From NCBI RefSeq assembly GCF_000478825.2, contig NZ_CP007542.1, forward strand, positions 62,001-126,000: a DNA stretch of 64,000 bases, written 5' to 3'. Shown here one piece after another: positions 7,575-16,638 of this stretch; position 1 is the first letter of the stretch; each line of letters begins with the position of its first letter. Source of the DNA: Synechocystis sp. PCC 6714. Its GTDB lineage: Bacteria > Cyanobacteriota > Cyanobacteriia > Cyanobacteriales > Microcystaceae. The notes beneath the pieces were generated by a model that ran no database searches, was not told where the DNA came from, and saw only the letters and a list, made by a program, of their open reading frames with translations. The translations under genes and the position numbers were made by a program.

Positions 7575-8858
7575 ATGACCACCGATCTATCGGTTTACCT
7601 TGATCAAGCCCAACGAGCCGGAGCGGAAAGCGCTGAAGTTTATTACTCCCGTTCCTTTTCCCGACCAGTTTTTTTTGAAGCTAATCGGTTAAAGCAGTTG
7701 GAAAGTTCCGAATCGGAAGGGTTGGCCCTGCGATTGTGGAAAAATGGTCAATCGGGTTTAGCTGTTGCCTATGGCCCGGTAGAGCCGGATATATTGGTGG
7801 AAAAAGCCCTGGCCCTAGCGGCGTTGAATCCCCCCAATCCGCCCCGCTTCACTGCTCCCCGTCAGGATTATCGAGAAAGTTTGGGGGAAGATTTCTCCGT
7901 TGAACAACTAATCGATTGGGGTAAAACGGCGATCGCCGATATAAGGGATCAATTTCCAGAAGTGCTCTGTAACGGGGAATTGGCCTGTAGTACCGACAGC
8001 AGCCGTTTACTTAACAGTGAAGGGCTAGATTGCGCTTGGACAGAAAGAAGTTTGAGTTACTATTTCGGTGTGGAATGGATTCGGGGAGAAGATTTTTTAG
8101 CTATTTATGACGGGGAACAATGCCGGGAAAAAGCCAATATCAAACAAGTAATACAAAATTTACGGCAACGATTACTTTGGGCCGAGGAAAATCAACAAAT
8201 CCAAGGGGGAAAAATGCCCATTCTCCTCACCAGTGGAGCAGCCAGTTTACTCTGGGATACGGTGGCGGAAGCCCTCAATGGTCAGCGGGTGGCGGAAGGC
8301 TCATCTCCCTGGGCGGATAAGTTAGGCCAATCAGTGGCTATTGAAGCATTGAATCTGAGTCAAGATCCCACTGCCATTCCCTTTGATTCTCCCTTTGATG
8401 ATGAGGGAAGCCTAACGCAAACACTGGCTTTGATTCAAAACGGAGAAATTGCCCAATTTTATACTGACCATGAAACAGCGGAAAAATTAGGTACAACCAC
8501 CACTGGCAATGGCTTTCGTCCTGGTCTGGGCAGTGCGCCCCAGCCGGGTTTGGTCAATATGTTAATTACTCCGGGAACCATTAGCTTTGACCAGTTACTT
8601 AAAGAATTGGGTAATGGTTTAATTATCGACCAGATTCTTGGGGGCGGGGCAGATATTTCCGGTGATTTTTCCATCAATGTTGATTTAGGTTACCGTGTAC
8701 AAAATGGCCAAATTACCGGTCGGGTTAAAGATACCATGGTTTCCGGCAATGTTTATGAACTATTAAATCAGATCGTCACTTTGGGATCAGACCACCGTTG
8801 GCAGGGTTCCTGCTCCACCCCATCGGTCATTGTGAATGGAGCTTCGGTAACGGTTTAG
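7575..8858 (+). CDS. TldD/PmbA family metalloprotease-like protein
   Basis: A 427-residue member of the TldD/PmbA (modulator of DNA gyrase) family; the E. coli TldD-TldE pair processes modified peptides such as microcin B17. The N-terminal domain includes AESAEVYYSRSFSRPVFFEANRLKQLE, and the C-terminal half carries GGKMPILLTSGAASLLWDTVAEALNG, GLGSAPQPGLVNM and the SGDFSINVDLGY region near the end. The HExxxH zinc motif of TldD is not seen; the equivalent helix has no such pair. So this is the PmbA/TldE-like non-metal partner rather than the active subunit. Its TldD partner is not in the window. Confidence 0.85.
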   Translation: MTTDLSVYLDQAQRAGAESAEVYYSRSFSRPVFFEANRLKQLESSESEGLALRLWKNGQSGLAVAYGPVEPDILVEKALALAALNPPNPPRFTAPRQDYRESLGEDFSVEQLIDWGKTAIADIRDQFPEVLCNGELACSTDSSRLLNSEGLDCAWTERSLSYYFGVEWIRGEDFLAIYDGEQCREKANIKQVIQNLRQRLLWAEENQQIQGGKMPILLTSGAASLLWDTVAEALNGQRVAEGSSPWADKLGQSVAIEALNLSQDPTAIPFDSPFDDEGSLTQTLALIQNGEIAQFYTDHETAEKLGTTTTGNGFRPGLGSAPQPGLVNMLITPGTISFDQLLKELGNGLIIDQILGGGADISGDFSINVDLGYRVQNGQITGRVKDTMVSGNVYELLNQIVTLGSDHRWQGSCSTPSVIVNGASVTV

Positions 8859-8958
8859 GGCCAGAGGGAAAATTTTTAAGATTGGTTCTATGGCCATTGC
8901 CCAAGATTGGCCGGGGAAGTCGATAACTAGCTAGCTGTTTGGGTTCCCGTGGTAATGT

Positions 8959-9816
8959 ATGCAAATGGATAATGTCACTCGCTATCAAAACGCCGCCCTT
9001 CAGTACTATCGAGATTTGACGGGTTCTTCCCATCTCCACTATGGTTATTGGCAACCAGTTCCAGAAACGGAAGCTGATCTAACCATGGCCCAACTGCGCC
9101 AGGCCCAGGAGCAATATACTCAGCATTTACTATCATTTTTGCCGCAGGGCATTAGCACTGTATTAGATGTAGGTTGTGGCAATGGAGATAATGCCAGCCA
9201 GCTAATTGACAAAGGCTTAGAAGTGGAAGGTTTGGCTCCGGATCCCATCCAAGAATCGAATTTTTTGCAAAAGACCCGGGGGAAAGCTCGCTTTAACAGT
9301 AATACTTTCCAGGGATTTATAGAAAATTTTCAACAAATTAAATCCACCAAAAATTACGATTTACTACTTTTTAGTGAAAGTACCCAATATATGTCTTCAG
9401 AAACCATTGCTAACGGGGCAAAATTGTTAGTGAAGCCAGAAGGATACGTATTATTGGCAGATATGTTGCGTAAAAATTCCGATTACCAGGAGGGAATGTT
9501 TTCCAATTGTTTGATTAAAAATGAATTGCAAGGGGCCATGGAAAAAGCTGGCTTTGTTCTGCTTACCAGTGATGACATTTCTCAACAAATTGTTCCTACT
9601 CTAGATCTTTGTGTACAAAATTTTCAAACCTTTGGTGTCTCAACTTTAACTTATTTGGCTAATTTGGTGAGGATTGCAGTGCCTCCCCTGTATAAAATTT
9701 TCGACTACTTTTTAGGTAAACAGGCCAAAGCCCTAGTGAAGGAGGGATTGCAGGCAGGGAATATTTTTCGAGATCATTTATGCTATGAAATTCAACTTTG
9801 GCAAAGGCTTGCTTAA
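8959..9816 (+). CDS. SAM-dependent methyltransferase
   Basis: A 285-residue class I methyltransferase. Motif I is VLDVGCGNG near residues 71-79, preceded by HYGYW, seen in small-molecule methyltransferases of the cyclopropane/sterol/tocopherol type. Motif Post-I and the NYDLLLFSES segment fit the fold, and a second half (ELQGAMEKAGF) is family-like. The substrate cannot be told from sequence; a lipid or quinone-like compound is only a guess. ATG at 8959 is used. The gene follows the TldD/PmbA-like gene by 100 bases, but functional linkage is not evident. Confidence 0.8.
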   Translation: MQMDNVTRYQNAALQYYRDLTGSSHLHYGYWQPVPETEADLTMAQLRQAQEQYTQHLLSFLPQGISTVLDVGCGNGDNASQLIDKGLEVEGLAPDPIQESNFLQKTRGKARFNSNTFQGFIENFQQIKSTKNYDLLLFSESTQYMSSETIANGAKLLVKPEGYVLLADMLRKNSDYQEGMFSNCLIKNELQGAMEKAGFVLLTSDDISQQIVPTLDLCVQNFQTFGVSTLTYLANLVRIAVPPLYKIFDYFLGKQAKALVKEGLQAGNIFRDHLCYEIQLWQRLA

Positions 9817-9958
9817 ATTTTCGGGGGCGATCGCCATGATTGTGATCGAAATTTACCCCGGCCAGGGCCACGTTAAGAAACGTGACTAACTTGTTGTTAT
9901 CCCCAAAGCCGGGAAGTATAAGTAAGTTAAAGCCCCTTGAATGCTGGAGAAGAGCACC

Positions 9959-10297
9959 ATGTCCGCCGAATTTTTTGACTGTCTACAACACAAGTGCGCC
10001 TACGTGGCGATCGGAGAATTTAAACCTGGTCGGTTTGCCGAAGCCCAACGGCTCTATGAGAAAGCAATTTCCACCTACAAACATGGTTTTAAAGGGGCGT
10101 TCTTACTGAGAAAACCGAACTCCGATGAGGGCATTGCTGTTATTCTTTGGAACACCATCGAGGACATGGAAGCCAATCAAACGGAAGTACACCGGAAAAT
10201 TCTGGATGAAATGGGGCCCCTGTTCAATGTGCCCCCGGTCACCAATATCTATGAGGTGTGCAGTGAAGTGGAAGCCTATGGCAAAGTGCTTTGTTAA
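9959..10297 (+). CDS. Small protein, probable dimeric alpha/beta-barrel fold
   Basis: A 112-residue protein starting MSAEFFDCLQHKCAYVAIGEFKPGRFAEAQRLYEK when read from ATG at 9959; GGAGAAGAG immediately upstream supports this start over ATG at 9941. The KPGRFxEAxRLYEKAI and EGIAVILWNTIEDMEANQ blocks are like antibiotic-biosynthesis-monooxygenase/EthD-type small domains that dimerise through a beta sheet. No active-site residue can be assigned. It ends 6 bases before the aldose epimerase gene, so the two are probably cotranscribed. Confidence 0.65.
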   Translation: MSAEFFDCLQHKCAYVAIGEFKPGRFAEAQRLYEKAISTYKHGFKGAFLLRKPNSDEGIAVILWNTIEDMEANQTEVHRKILDEMGPLFNVPPVTNIYEVCSEVEAYGKVLC

Positions 10298-10303
10298 TTA
10301 ACT

Positions 10304-11176
10304 ATGTACCAAATTAGTTTTAACCCCGATCGCCCGTTGACCTATCATCTGGAGGACGATCAAAGTTTGGCCCGTCTTGCTTTGGTGCCGGAGCGGGGTG
10401 GCTTGGTGACGGAATGGACAATCCAAGGTCAGCCGATTCTTTACTTTGATCGAGAAAGATTTCAGGACCCATCCCTGTCCGTGCGGGGGGGCATGCCCAT
10501 TTTGTTTCCCATTTGCGGTAATTTACCCAATGACCAGTTCAATTACGAGGGTAAGACCTATCAGCTTAAGCAACATGGTTTCGCCCGGGATTTGCCCTGG
10601 GAAGTAATTGGTCAGCAAACCCAGAACAGTGCCCGACTGGACCTACGCTTGGGCCATTCTGATGCCACGCGGCAAGTTTTTCCCTTTGAGTTTGAGCTGG
10701 TCTTTAGCTATTATCTCCGGGGCCATAGCCTCCGCCTGGAACAACGCATTGCCAACCTTGGCGATCGCCCGATGCCTTTTTCCCTGGGGCTACATCCCTA
10801 CTTCTTCTGCCGGGAGAAAAGTTCGATTGAATTATCTATCCCTGCCGATAGCTATCTAGACCAGAAAACTGGCCAAAGCCATATTTACAGAGGTCAACTA
10901 GACCTTACTGCCCCGGAATTGGATTTAGCTTTCACCACAATTGCCCAACCCCAAGCCCATTTTATTGACCCAGACCGCAAATTAAAAGTACAAGTCAGCT
11001 TTAGTGATTTATATCAGACCCTAGTGTTGTGGACTGTGGCGGGGAAAAATTACCTCTGTTTGGAACCCTGGAGCGGCCCCCGCAATGCCCTAAATAGCGG
11101 AGAACAATTGGCTTGGGTAGAACCCTATTCCTCCCGTTCCGCCTGGGTAAATTTTCAGGTCACCATTGAGCCGTAA
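10304..11176 (+). CDS. Aldose 1-epimerase family protein
   Basis: A 290-residue galactose mutarotase-like beta-sandwich protein. Visible features are RGGMPILFPICGNLPND, the KQHGFARDLPWEV block with the family histidine, and LGLHPYFFC with a second histidine. Glu in CLEPWSGPRNA probably serves as the general base. These are the hallmarks of the glucose-6-phosphate 1-epimerase / YeaD-like branch. The likely job is interconversion of hexose anomers in the cytosol. ATG at 10304. It follows the small ABM-like gene by 6 bases and is followed by the apocarotenoid oxygenase gene 113 bases on. Confidence 0.85.
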   Translation: MYQISFNPDRPLTYHLEDDQSLARLALVPERGGLVTEWTIQGQPILYFDRERFQDPSLSVRGGMPILFPICGNLPNDQFNYEGKTYQLKQHGFARDLPWEVIGQQTQNSARLDLRLGHSDATRQVFPFEFELVFSYYLRGHSLRLEQRIANLGDRPMPFSLGLHPYFFCREKSSIELSIPADSYLDQKTGQSHIYRGQLDLTAPELDLAFTTIAQPQAHFIDPDRKLKVQVSFSDLYQTLVLWTVAGKNYLCLEPWSGPRNALNSGEQLAWVEPYSSRSAWVNFQVTIEP

Positions 11177-11289
11177 CACTCCGGCGGCTCGCAAACTTTG
11201 CCGTAAACTTTCTGGCTCAAGTTCAGTGGGTTCTTATGTCACAATGGAAAAAGTAAAGAAATGTAACAAACTTTTCCAGCGCATTCCCC

Positions 11290-12762
11290 ATGGTTACTTC
11301 CTCCACCACCGGCCATCCATCTCAGCGTTCCTACAGTCCGCAGGATTGGTTAAGGGGTTACGAATCCCAACCCCAGGAGTGGGATTACTGGATTGAAGAT
11401 ATAGAAGGCACCGTTCCCCCAGACCTCCAAGGCACCCTCTACCGCAATGGGCCAGGGCTACTGGAAATTGGCGATCGCCCTTTGAAACATCCCTTTGACG
11501 GGGACGGATTGGTTACAGCATTTAAATTTCCGGGGGACGGTCGGGTACATTTCCAAAGTAGATTTGTCCGCACCCAAGGTTACGTGGAAGAGCAACAAGC
11601 AGGAAAAATGCTCTATCGGGGCGTGTTTGGCTCCCAACCAGGGGGCTGGCTAAAAAATATTTTTGATTTACGCCTCAAAAACATTGCCAACACCAACATT
11701 ACCTACTGGGGCGATCGCCTGCTGGCCCTATGGGAAGGGGGGCAACCCCATCGGTTAGAACCCTCAAGTTTAGAAACCATTGGCTTAGATGACCTGGGGG
11801 GCATTCTTGCAGAAGGACAACCCCTATCAGCCCACCCCCGCGTTGATCCAGCCTGTGTTTTTGATGGGGAAAAACCTTGCTACGTCACTTTCTCGATTAA
11901 ATCCGGCTTGAGCAGTACTCTAACTTTGTTGGAGCTAGATCCCCGGGGCAGACTGTTGCGGCAAAAAACTGAGACTTTTCCCGGTTTTGCCTTTATCCAT
12001 GATTTTGCTATCACTCCCCATTACGCTATTTTTCTACAAAATAACGTTACCCTCAACCCTTTGCCCTACGTTTTCGGTTTGAAGGGAGCGGGGGAATGTG
12101 TGCAATTTCATCCGGATAAAGATTCACAAATTATTCTCGTTCCCCGAGCCGGTGGAGAAATAAAAAGAATTCCGGTGCAGGCGGGTTTTGTTTTTCACCA
12201 TGCCAATGCCTTTGAAGTAGAGGGAAAAATAATTCTTGATTCCATTTGTTACAGTTCCCTACCCCAGGTGGGCCCTGATGTGGATTTTCGTAGTACGAAT
12301 TTTGACGATTTAGATCCAGGTCAATTATGGCGTTTTACCATTGATCCAGAAGCAGAAACGGTGCAGAAGGATTTAATTGTTAGTCGTTGTTGTGAATTTC
12401 CTGTTATCCATCCCCAACAGGCTGGCCGTCCCTACCGTTACGTCTACATGGGGGCTGCCCACAACGATAGCGGCAACGCCCCTCTCCAGGCCATTCTTAA
12501 ATTCGACCTAGGGTCCGGCGCTGAAACTCTCCGTTCCTTTGCGCCCCATGGCTTTGCGGGGGAGCCTATTTTTGTGCCCCGTCCCCAGGGCACCGCTGAA
12601 GATGATGGCTGGCTACTCTGTTTGGTTTACAACGCCGAACTGCACCGTTCCCAGTTAGTAATTCTCGACGCTCAGGACATTGTCCAACCGGCGATCGCCA
12701 CTTTGAATTTAAAACACCATATCCCCTATCCTCTCCATGGCTCCTGGGCTAAGGCTGAATAA
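11290..12762 (+). CDS. Apocarotenoid-15,15'-oxygenase
   Basis: A 490-residue carotenoid cleavage oxygenase, equal in length to the structurally known Synechocystis ACO (Sll1541, from memory). It cleaves apocarotenals at the 15,15' bond to retinal using non-heme iron. The four iron-binding histidines of the seven-bladed propeller can be matched to SAHPRVD (about residue 183), FIHDFA (about 238), FHHANAF (about 304) and PLHGSW (near the C-terminus, about 484). LQGTLYRNGPG and HPFDGDGLV near the N-terminus are family signatures. Start ATG 11290. Substitutions relative to my memory of the 6803 protein indicate a different Synechocystis strain. Confidence 0.93.
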   Translation: MVTSSTTGHPSQRSYSPQDWLRGYESQPQEWDYWIEDIEGTVPPDLQGTLYRNGPGLLEIGDRPLKHPFDGDGLVTAFKFPGDGRVHFQSRFVRTQGYVEEQQAGKMLYRGVFGSQPGGWLKNIFDLRLKNIANTNITYWGDRLLALWEGGQPHRLEPSSLETIGLDDLGGILAEGQPLSAHPRVDPACVFDGEKPCYVTFSIKSGLSSTLTLLELDPRGRLLRQKTETFPGFAFIHDFAITPHYAIFLQNNVTLNPLPYVFGLKGAGECVQFHPDKDSQIILVPRAGGEIKRIPVQAGFVFHHANAFEVEGKIILDSICYSSLPQVGPDVDFRSTNFDDLDPGQLWRFTIDPEAETVQKDLIVSRCCEFPVIHPQQAGRPYRYVYMGAAHNDSGNAPLQAILKFDLGSGAETLRSFAPHGFAGEPIFVPRPQGTAEDDGWLLCLVYNAELHRSQLVILDAQDIVQPAIATLNLKHHIPYPLHGSWAKAE

Positions 12763-12806
12763 TTTACTTAAAGGTTGTGGATATTGAATTCTGGCCTTGG
12801 TTCGGC

Positions 12807-13247
12807 TTACCAACGGTCAAATTCATAGTAGATATTGCCTAGGGTTTCGTAGGTAATGCCGGGAAGTTGACGTAATTTACCATCTAGGTAATCCATGGCT
12901 TCATCTTTAGTCATGTTAGTACGCTGCATGAAGGTCAGGACGCTTACTTTTCCCTGACTTTGCTTAACCAGCTTTTCAAAAATTACATCTACATCTTTTT
13001 TTAGATTGCGGAGATAAATATAAATGGTAAAAGCATAAATAAAGGAAAGAATTAGTCCCAAAATATGGAATACGGGCAGTCTAAATAGAGAATCAACAAA
13101 AACAAATTCAAAGATAGCAAAGAAGGCGAGGGTAGAAAAAAACACTGGCGTTGAACCAATGCGTTCCTGTTCTGTTCTCGATTTCAGACTAACTAAACGA
13201 TAAACGTAAAAAATAGCTGTTAGGAATAAATAGAAAAGCCAGTCCAT
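12807..13247 (-). CDS. Small membrane protein of unknown function
   Basis: A 146-residue protein with three hydrophobic segments: residues 3-19, about 34-52 and about 58-78. These are followed by a soluble tail with LRNLKKDVDVIFEKL (coiled-coil-like) and SVLTFMQRTNMTKDEAMDYLDGKLRQLPG. The tail resembles a short winged-helix-like module: a helix at MTKDEAMDYLDGKL and a strand at TYETLGNIYYEF. I do not recognise the family. ATG at 13247. It is downstream of, and on the same strand as, the CPBP protease gene, 112 bases from it. Confidence 0.65.
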   Translation of the reverse strand: MDWLFYLFLTAIFYVYRLVSLKSRTEQERIGSTPVFFSTLAFFAIFEFVFVDSLFRLPVFHILGLILSFIYAFTIYIYLRNLKKDVDVIFEKLVKQSQGKVSVLTFMQRTNMTKDEAMDYLDGKLRQLPGITYETLGNIYYEFDRW

Positions 13248-13359
13248 AAAAATTCACCAATTCACTGGCGACTAACCAAAGGTTAACGGGCTAAAGGAGA
13301 ATTAACAATACAAACAATATTCTAAAATTCTACTTTCAAAATCAGACCATAATTGGGTT

Positions 13360-14889
13360 TCAACCGCCGCCTAAAATAAATAGACTGAGTAAAGTGCCGC
13401 TGTTCCATAGGCTATGGAGGATGATGGAAGATAAAAGGTTGCGGGAACGGGTATAAACCAAACCCAGAACTGACCCTAAGACGAATAAGGGTAAAATTTC
13501 CGAAACGTTTAAATGGGCGATGGCAAACAGTAAACTGCTGAGGATAATGGCAACGCTAACGGGAAAGTAGCGGGTTAAGGCCGGCAGAAGAAAACCCCGG
13601 AAGATAATTTCTTCAAACACTGGGGCTAGGACAGCGGCGGTGAAAAAGAAAATTGCTAGCACTAACCAATTTTGCGAGTCCAACGCTAAGGAAAGCAGAG
13701 GATTACTACCCCCTTGGCCCTGCCAAATTTCTTGATTTACCAGGGATACCACCACCACCAAGGGCAAAGCCACCAGGTAACCTCCCAAACCCCAAAGGAG
13801 CGCTTGCAGATTGGGTCGGAAGGTAAACCAATCCTGAGGCAAAGGGCGAAAATCCTTCAGGGAAAGGAACAACACCCCTAATCCCACCGTGGCGATCGCC
13901 CCATAGGTACCCAGCACATAAAAAGCCTTACCCAATAGAGATAAGTTCGCTAGGGGCAAAGGCAACACCCCCACCACTAGGGGTAAAACAATTTGGCTAG
14001 GGAAAAAGAAACCCACCACCAAGACTTGCCAAGTGGTTTCCCAATGCCAAGGCGTATTCCATTTTGTTGTGGCATTGGTGGCCAAAACGGCATTTTCCCG
14101 CCCTAAGGCCCATTGCAATAACAATCCAATCACCAACAAAACGCCCACACCACCACCCAACAGAGGCAAACTGTTGAGTAGGGCCAATTTTACCAAGGCC
14201 TGTTGACTTGCCCTTTCCACTTCTGCTTCTAAATCAACACAGGCGGGGGTTTGACAAACCTGATCGGGGGCTTGGACATTGCCTTGGCGACGATAAAGCT
14301 CGGCCAACGCTTGCCACCGAAACCATCCTTTTAACTGAGTATCAATAATCTTTTCCGCATCAGGGGAAATGGTTTCACCTTGCCCCAGGGCAATGAGCAC
14401 TGCAGCGATTTTCTGCCCATTGGACTGGCCATGGGTTAATACCGATCGCCAAGTGTCTAGGGCTTGGTCCATCTGATTTTGCTGCTGCTGTAGCAGTCCT
14501 AAGTTAATTTTAATTTGGTCTAGGGTTATTTGATTTTTAGCAATAACCGTTTGCAGTGGCGACGACTGTCCATTGCTGGTGTCAGGCGATCCCAGAGTCG
14601 TGCTTTCAATTTTTAGCCGGTCTAAATAGGTGGTTAATTCCTGGGAGGCTGTTTCATACTGCTTTAACCCCGCTTGCTGGGGCTGACTTTCCAGAAGAGC
14701 CTTTTGCAATGTTTCTCCCCATGCCCCCGATGTTTCTTTCCCCTGCCAAGCAGAAGCTTGCAACAATAAATTAGTTTGGGAAAGTTGCAGTTGGGATTGT
14801 ACTTGGGGTTCTTCCAAACTTCCCACCAAGGAAAGTAAAAAAGGTACGAGGGAAATAACCGTCAACAGGGCGAGGATAATTCGCTTCAT
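13360..14889 (-). CDS. CPBP-family intramembrane metalloprotease
   Basis: A 509-residue protein: an N-terminal membrane anchor (residues 1-22), a ~200-residue Gln-rich soluble region (residues 25-225, helical, with LQQQQNQMDQAL), then about eight transmembrane segments. Near residue 425 is EEIIFRGFLLPAL, the EExxxR motif of CAAX-prenyl/bacteriocin-processing (CPBP, Abi) proteases, followed by AHLNVSE and LHSLWNSG, which supply the histidine and asparagine ligands. It likely cuts a membrane protein or peptide; the substrate is unknown. ATG at 14889. The large N-terminal domain is typical of the cyanobacterial subgroup. Confidence 0.85.
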   Translation of the reverse strand: MKRIILALLTVISLVPFLLSLVGSLEEPQVQSQLQLSQTNLLLQASAWQGKETSGAWGETLQKALLESQPQQAGLKQYETASQELTTYLDRLKIESTTLGSPDTSNGQSSPLQTVIAKNQITLDQIKINLGLLQQQQNQMDQALDTWRSVLTHGQSNGQKIAAVLIALGQGETISPDAEKIIDTQLKGWFRWQALAELYRRQGNVQAPDQVCQTPACVDLEAEVERASQQALVKLALLNSLPLLGGGVGVLLVIGLLLQWALGRENAVLATNATTKWNTPWHWETTWQVLVVGFFFPSQIVLPLVVGVLPLPLANLSLLGKAFYVLGTYGAIATVGLGVLFLSLKDFRPLPQDWFTFRPNLQALLWGLGGYLVALPLVVVVSLVNQEIWQGQGGSNPLLSLALDSQNWLVLAIFFFTAAVLAPVFEEIIFRGFLLPALTRYFPVSVAIILSSLLFAIAHLNVSEILPLFVLGSVLGLVYTRSRNLLSSIILHSLWNSGTLLSLFILGGG

Positions 14890-15047
14890 TGAAAAAAATG
14901 GGTCTGAAACCCCGTCCTTGGCTGAGGGACGGCTGTGTTAATCAAGGTACCATAACCCATCGCCTCCTTTTGACTTGGTTGGCGATCGCCTTCAGTGGCC
15001 AATGGTCTTTATAGTACAGTGGAAGTCAATTTAATCATTGAACAATT

Positions 15048-15641
15048 ATGCCCCCAACCTTTGTCCTTGCTTCCGCTTCCCCTGCCCGCAAACGTCTGCT
15101 GGAAATGGCCGGCATTTCCCCCGTGGTGGCTGTGAGCAATTTTGATGAATCTTCCCTCAACGCTGACAATACGGTGGAGTTGGTGGAAGCCCTAGCCAAA
15201 GCCAAAGCAGAAACGGTGGCTAGCAAATTTGCCGATGCCCTCATCCTCGGCTGTGATTCCCTATTATCGGTCAATGGCCAAACCTACGGTAAACCGGAGT
15301 CCCCCTCAGTGGCGATCGCCCGGTGGCAAGCAATGCGGGGTCAGGTGGGGGAACTGTACACGGGCCATGCGCTAATTGACCGCATCCAAAATCGTTGTCT
15401 TTGTCAAACGGGATTAACCAAAGTCCATTTTGCCGATGCCGATGACGCCACCATTCACGCCTATGTCCAAAGTGGGGAACCCCTGCAATGTGCCGGAGCT
15501 TTTGCCCTGGAAGGAAAGGGAGGAATGTTGGTCAACAAACTGGATGGTTGTTCCAGCAATGTCATTGGTTTGAGCTTGCCTATCCTGCGGTCATTACTAC
15601 AACGGTTAGGTTACACCCTAGCGGACTTTTGGGAAAAATAA
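15048..15641 (+). CDS. maf: Maf-family nucleotide pyrophosphatase
   Basis: A 197-residue house-cleaning pyrophosphatase that hydrolyses non-canonical or pyrimidine nucleoside triphosphates. The N-terminus FVLASASPARKRLLEMAG holds the SxSxxR motif; ILGCDSLLSVNG and GKPESPSVAIARWQAMRGQ follow, then YTGHALID and a CAGAFALEGKGGMLVNKLDGCSSNVIGLS C-terminal region. Asp in LGCDS is the likely catalytic base. Start ATG at 15048. It converges with the DUF2335 gene, with a long stem-forming inverted repeat between them. Confidence 0.9.
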   Translation: MPPTFVLASASPARKRLLEMAGISPVVAVSNFDESSLNADNTVELVEALAKAKAETVASKFADALILGCDSLLSVNGQTYGKPESPSVAIARWQAMRGQVGELYTGHALIDRIQNRCLCQTGLTKVHFADADDATIHAYVQSGEPLQCAGAFALEGKGGMLVNKLDGCSSNVIGLSLPILRSLLQRLGYTLADFWEK

Positions 15642-15659
15642 AGTCCACAGTTTTGTGAG

Positions 15660-15698
15660 TAATCATCATGAAAATTCTACATAAAATTCAGATGATTA
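15660..15698. terminator. Inverted repeat between convergent genes
   Basis: TAATCATC at 15660-15667 and GATGATTA at 15691-15698 are perfect complements. An inner TGAA/TTCA extension can lengthen the stem after a one-base bulge. It lies between the 3' ends of maf and the DUF2335 gene and could terminate either. The loop is long and there is no strong T run. Confidence 0.4.
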
Positions 15699-15717
15699 TT
15701 AATATTCTAACTCTAAT

Positions 15718-16287
15718 TTAGTTGTCTTGATTTTCCTTTAAATCATTGTCTTTTGGGGACTGTTTTTTAATTATGGATTTACCACTAATAAAAACACTAA
15801 CTAAGCTAACCAATGCAAATCCAGTCATACTTGCAGAAGCGACAGGCTTGTCTTTTATGCCCAAATAAATGGCACCGGACAATCCAAACATAGCAATCAT
15901 AAAACCGGCAACTAAACCAAGATAGCTCAATGAAGCTTCGTTATTAATGAGCTTAGTCTCACTTTTAATGCTGTGGTCTAGCTGTTTATTTTCGGTCGCA
16001 ATTCTGTGTTCGAGTTGCTTTTCCGTCATTTTTAGTATTCTATCTGCACTGCCTTGTACAACTTCTTCATATCCTCTAATTATTTCGGGCGGAGGGATAG
16101 GACCAGAATAAAATCTCCTTTCAATGCTTTTTATTTCAACTACTTCCTGTCTCAATATTTCTTTAAGTTCACTAACATCTTCAATTAGTTCCTGAATTAT
16201 TTTTGAGTCTATTTGTTCAGTTATATTTGATTTATTAGATGCATTAGACACCTCTATTTGAGAAGGCATATCATTATCATCTGGCAT
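15718..16287 (-). CDS. DUF2335 membrane protein
   Basis: A 189-residue protein. The central RRFYSGPIPPPEIIRGYEEV and GSADRILKMTEKQLEHR segments are the hallmark of DUF2335, followed by two transmembrane helices (about residues 119-140 and 150-168) and a charged Lys/Asp tail. The N-terminus is polar and helical (EQIDSKIIQELIEDVSELKEIL). DUF2335 proteins are scattered in phages and bacterial accessory regions; their function is not established. ATG at 16287. The gene is markedly AT-rich compared with its neighbours maf and nrdA and contains no HIP1 octamer. An 18-base gap from the upstream 83-aa gene suggests one transcript. Acquired by transfer is a reasonable inference. Confidence 0.8.
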   Translation of the reverse strand: MPDDNDMPSQIEVSNASNKSNITEQIDSKIIQELIEDVSELKEILRQEVVEIKSIERRFYSGPIPPPEIIRGYEEVVQGSADRILKMTEKQLEHRIATENKQLDHSIKSETKLINNEASLSYLGLVAGFMIAMFGLSGAIYLGIKDKPVASASMTGFALVSLVSVFISGKSIIKKQSPKDNDLKENQDN

Positions 16288-16305
16288 GGTTTAAGCCTCA
16301 CAAAC

Positions 16306-16557
16306 TTAAATAGTTTGCCTATCTTTTTTATATTGATGAATGACCGACTTAAAATCATTACCAATGGCCTCAAAGTCGGAACGAATACTACGAGAATCCA
16401 CTAAGTCAGGACGACGAGACAATAGGCGAGAACTCCTCAAATTTCCTGATTCTGAAATATACTTTCGACGGATAGGCGAAGTGGCAAAATAGACCCCGGA
16501 GATGTCGAGTGTCCGTGCCAGCCCATTCAAAAACGACTTGTCAATAATGTGTTTCAT
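16306..16557 (-). CDS. Small basic protein upstream of DUF2335 gene
   Basis: An 83-residue protein beginning MKHIIDKSFLNGLARTLDISG, with an Arg/Ser-rich middle (NLRSSRLLSRRPDLVDSRSIRSDFEAIG) and a basic end. I chose ATG at 16557 because AAGGAGAG precedes it by four bases. I know no family. It sits 18 bases before the DUF2335 gene and shares its AT-rich composition, so the two probably form a unit. Possible roles such as regulator or antitoxin-like partner are speculation. It ends the accessory patch inserted beside nrdA. Confidence 0.6.
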   Translation of the reverse strand: MKHIIDKSFLNGLARTLDISGVYFATSPIRRKYISESGNLRSSRLLSRRPDLVDSRSIRSDFEAIGNDFKSVIHQYKKDRQTI

Positions 16558-16638
16558 GGTGCTCTCCTTATAGAAGCACATGATAACACTTCGTATTTTC
16601 CCGTTCAATATTTAGATGATTGCCAGCAGATAAGCCGC

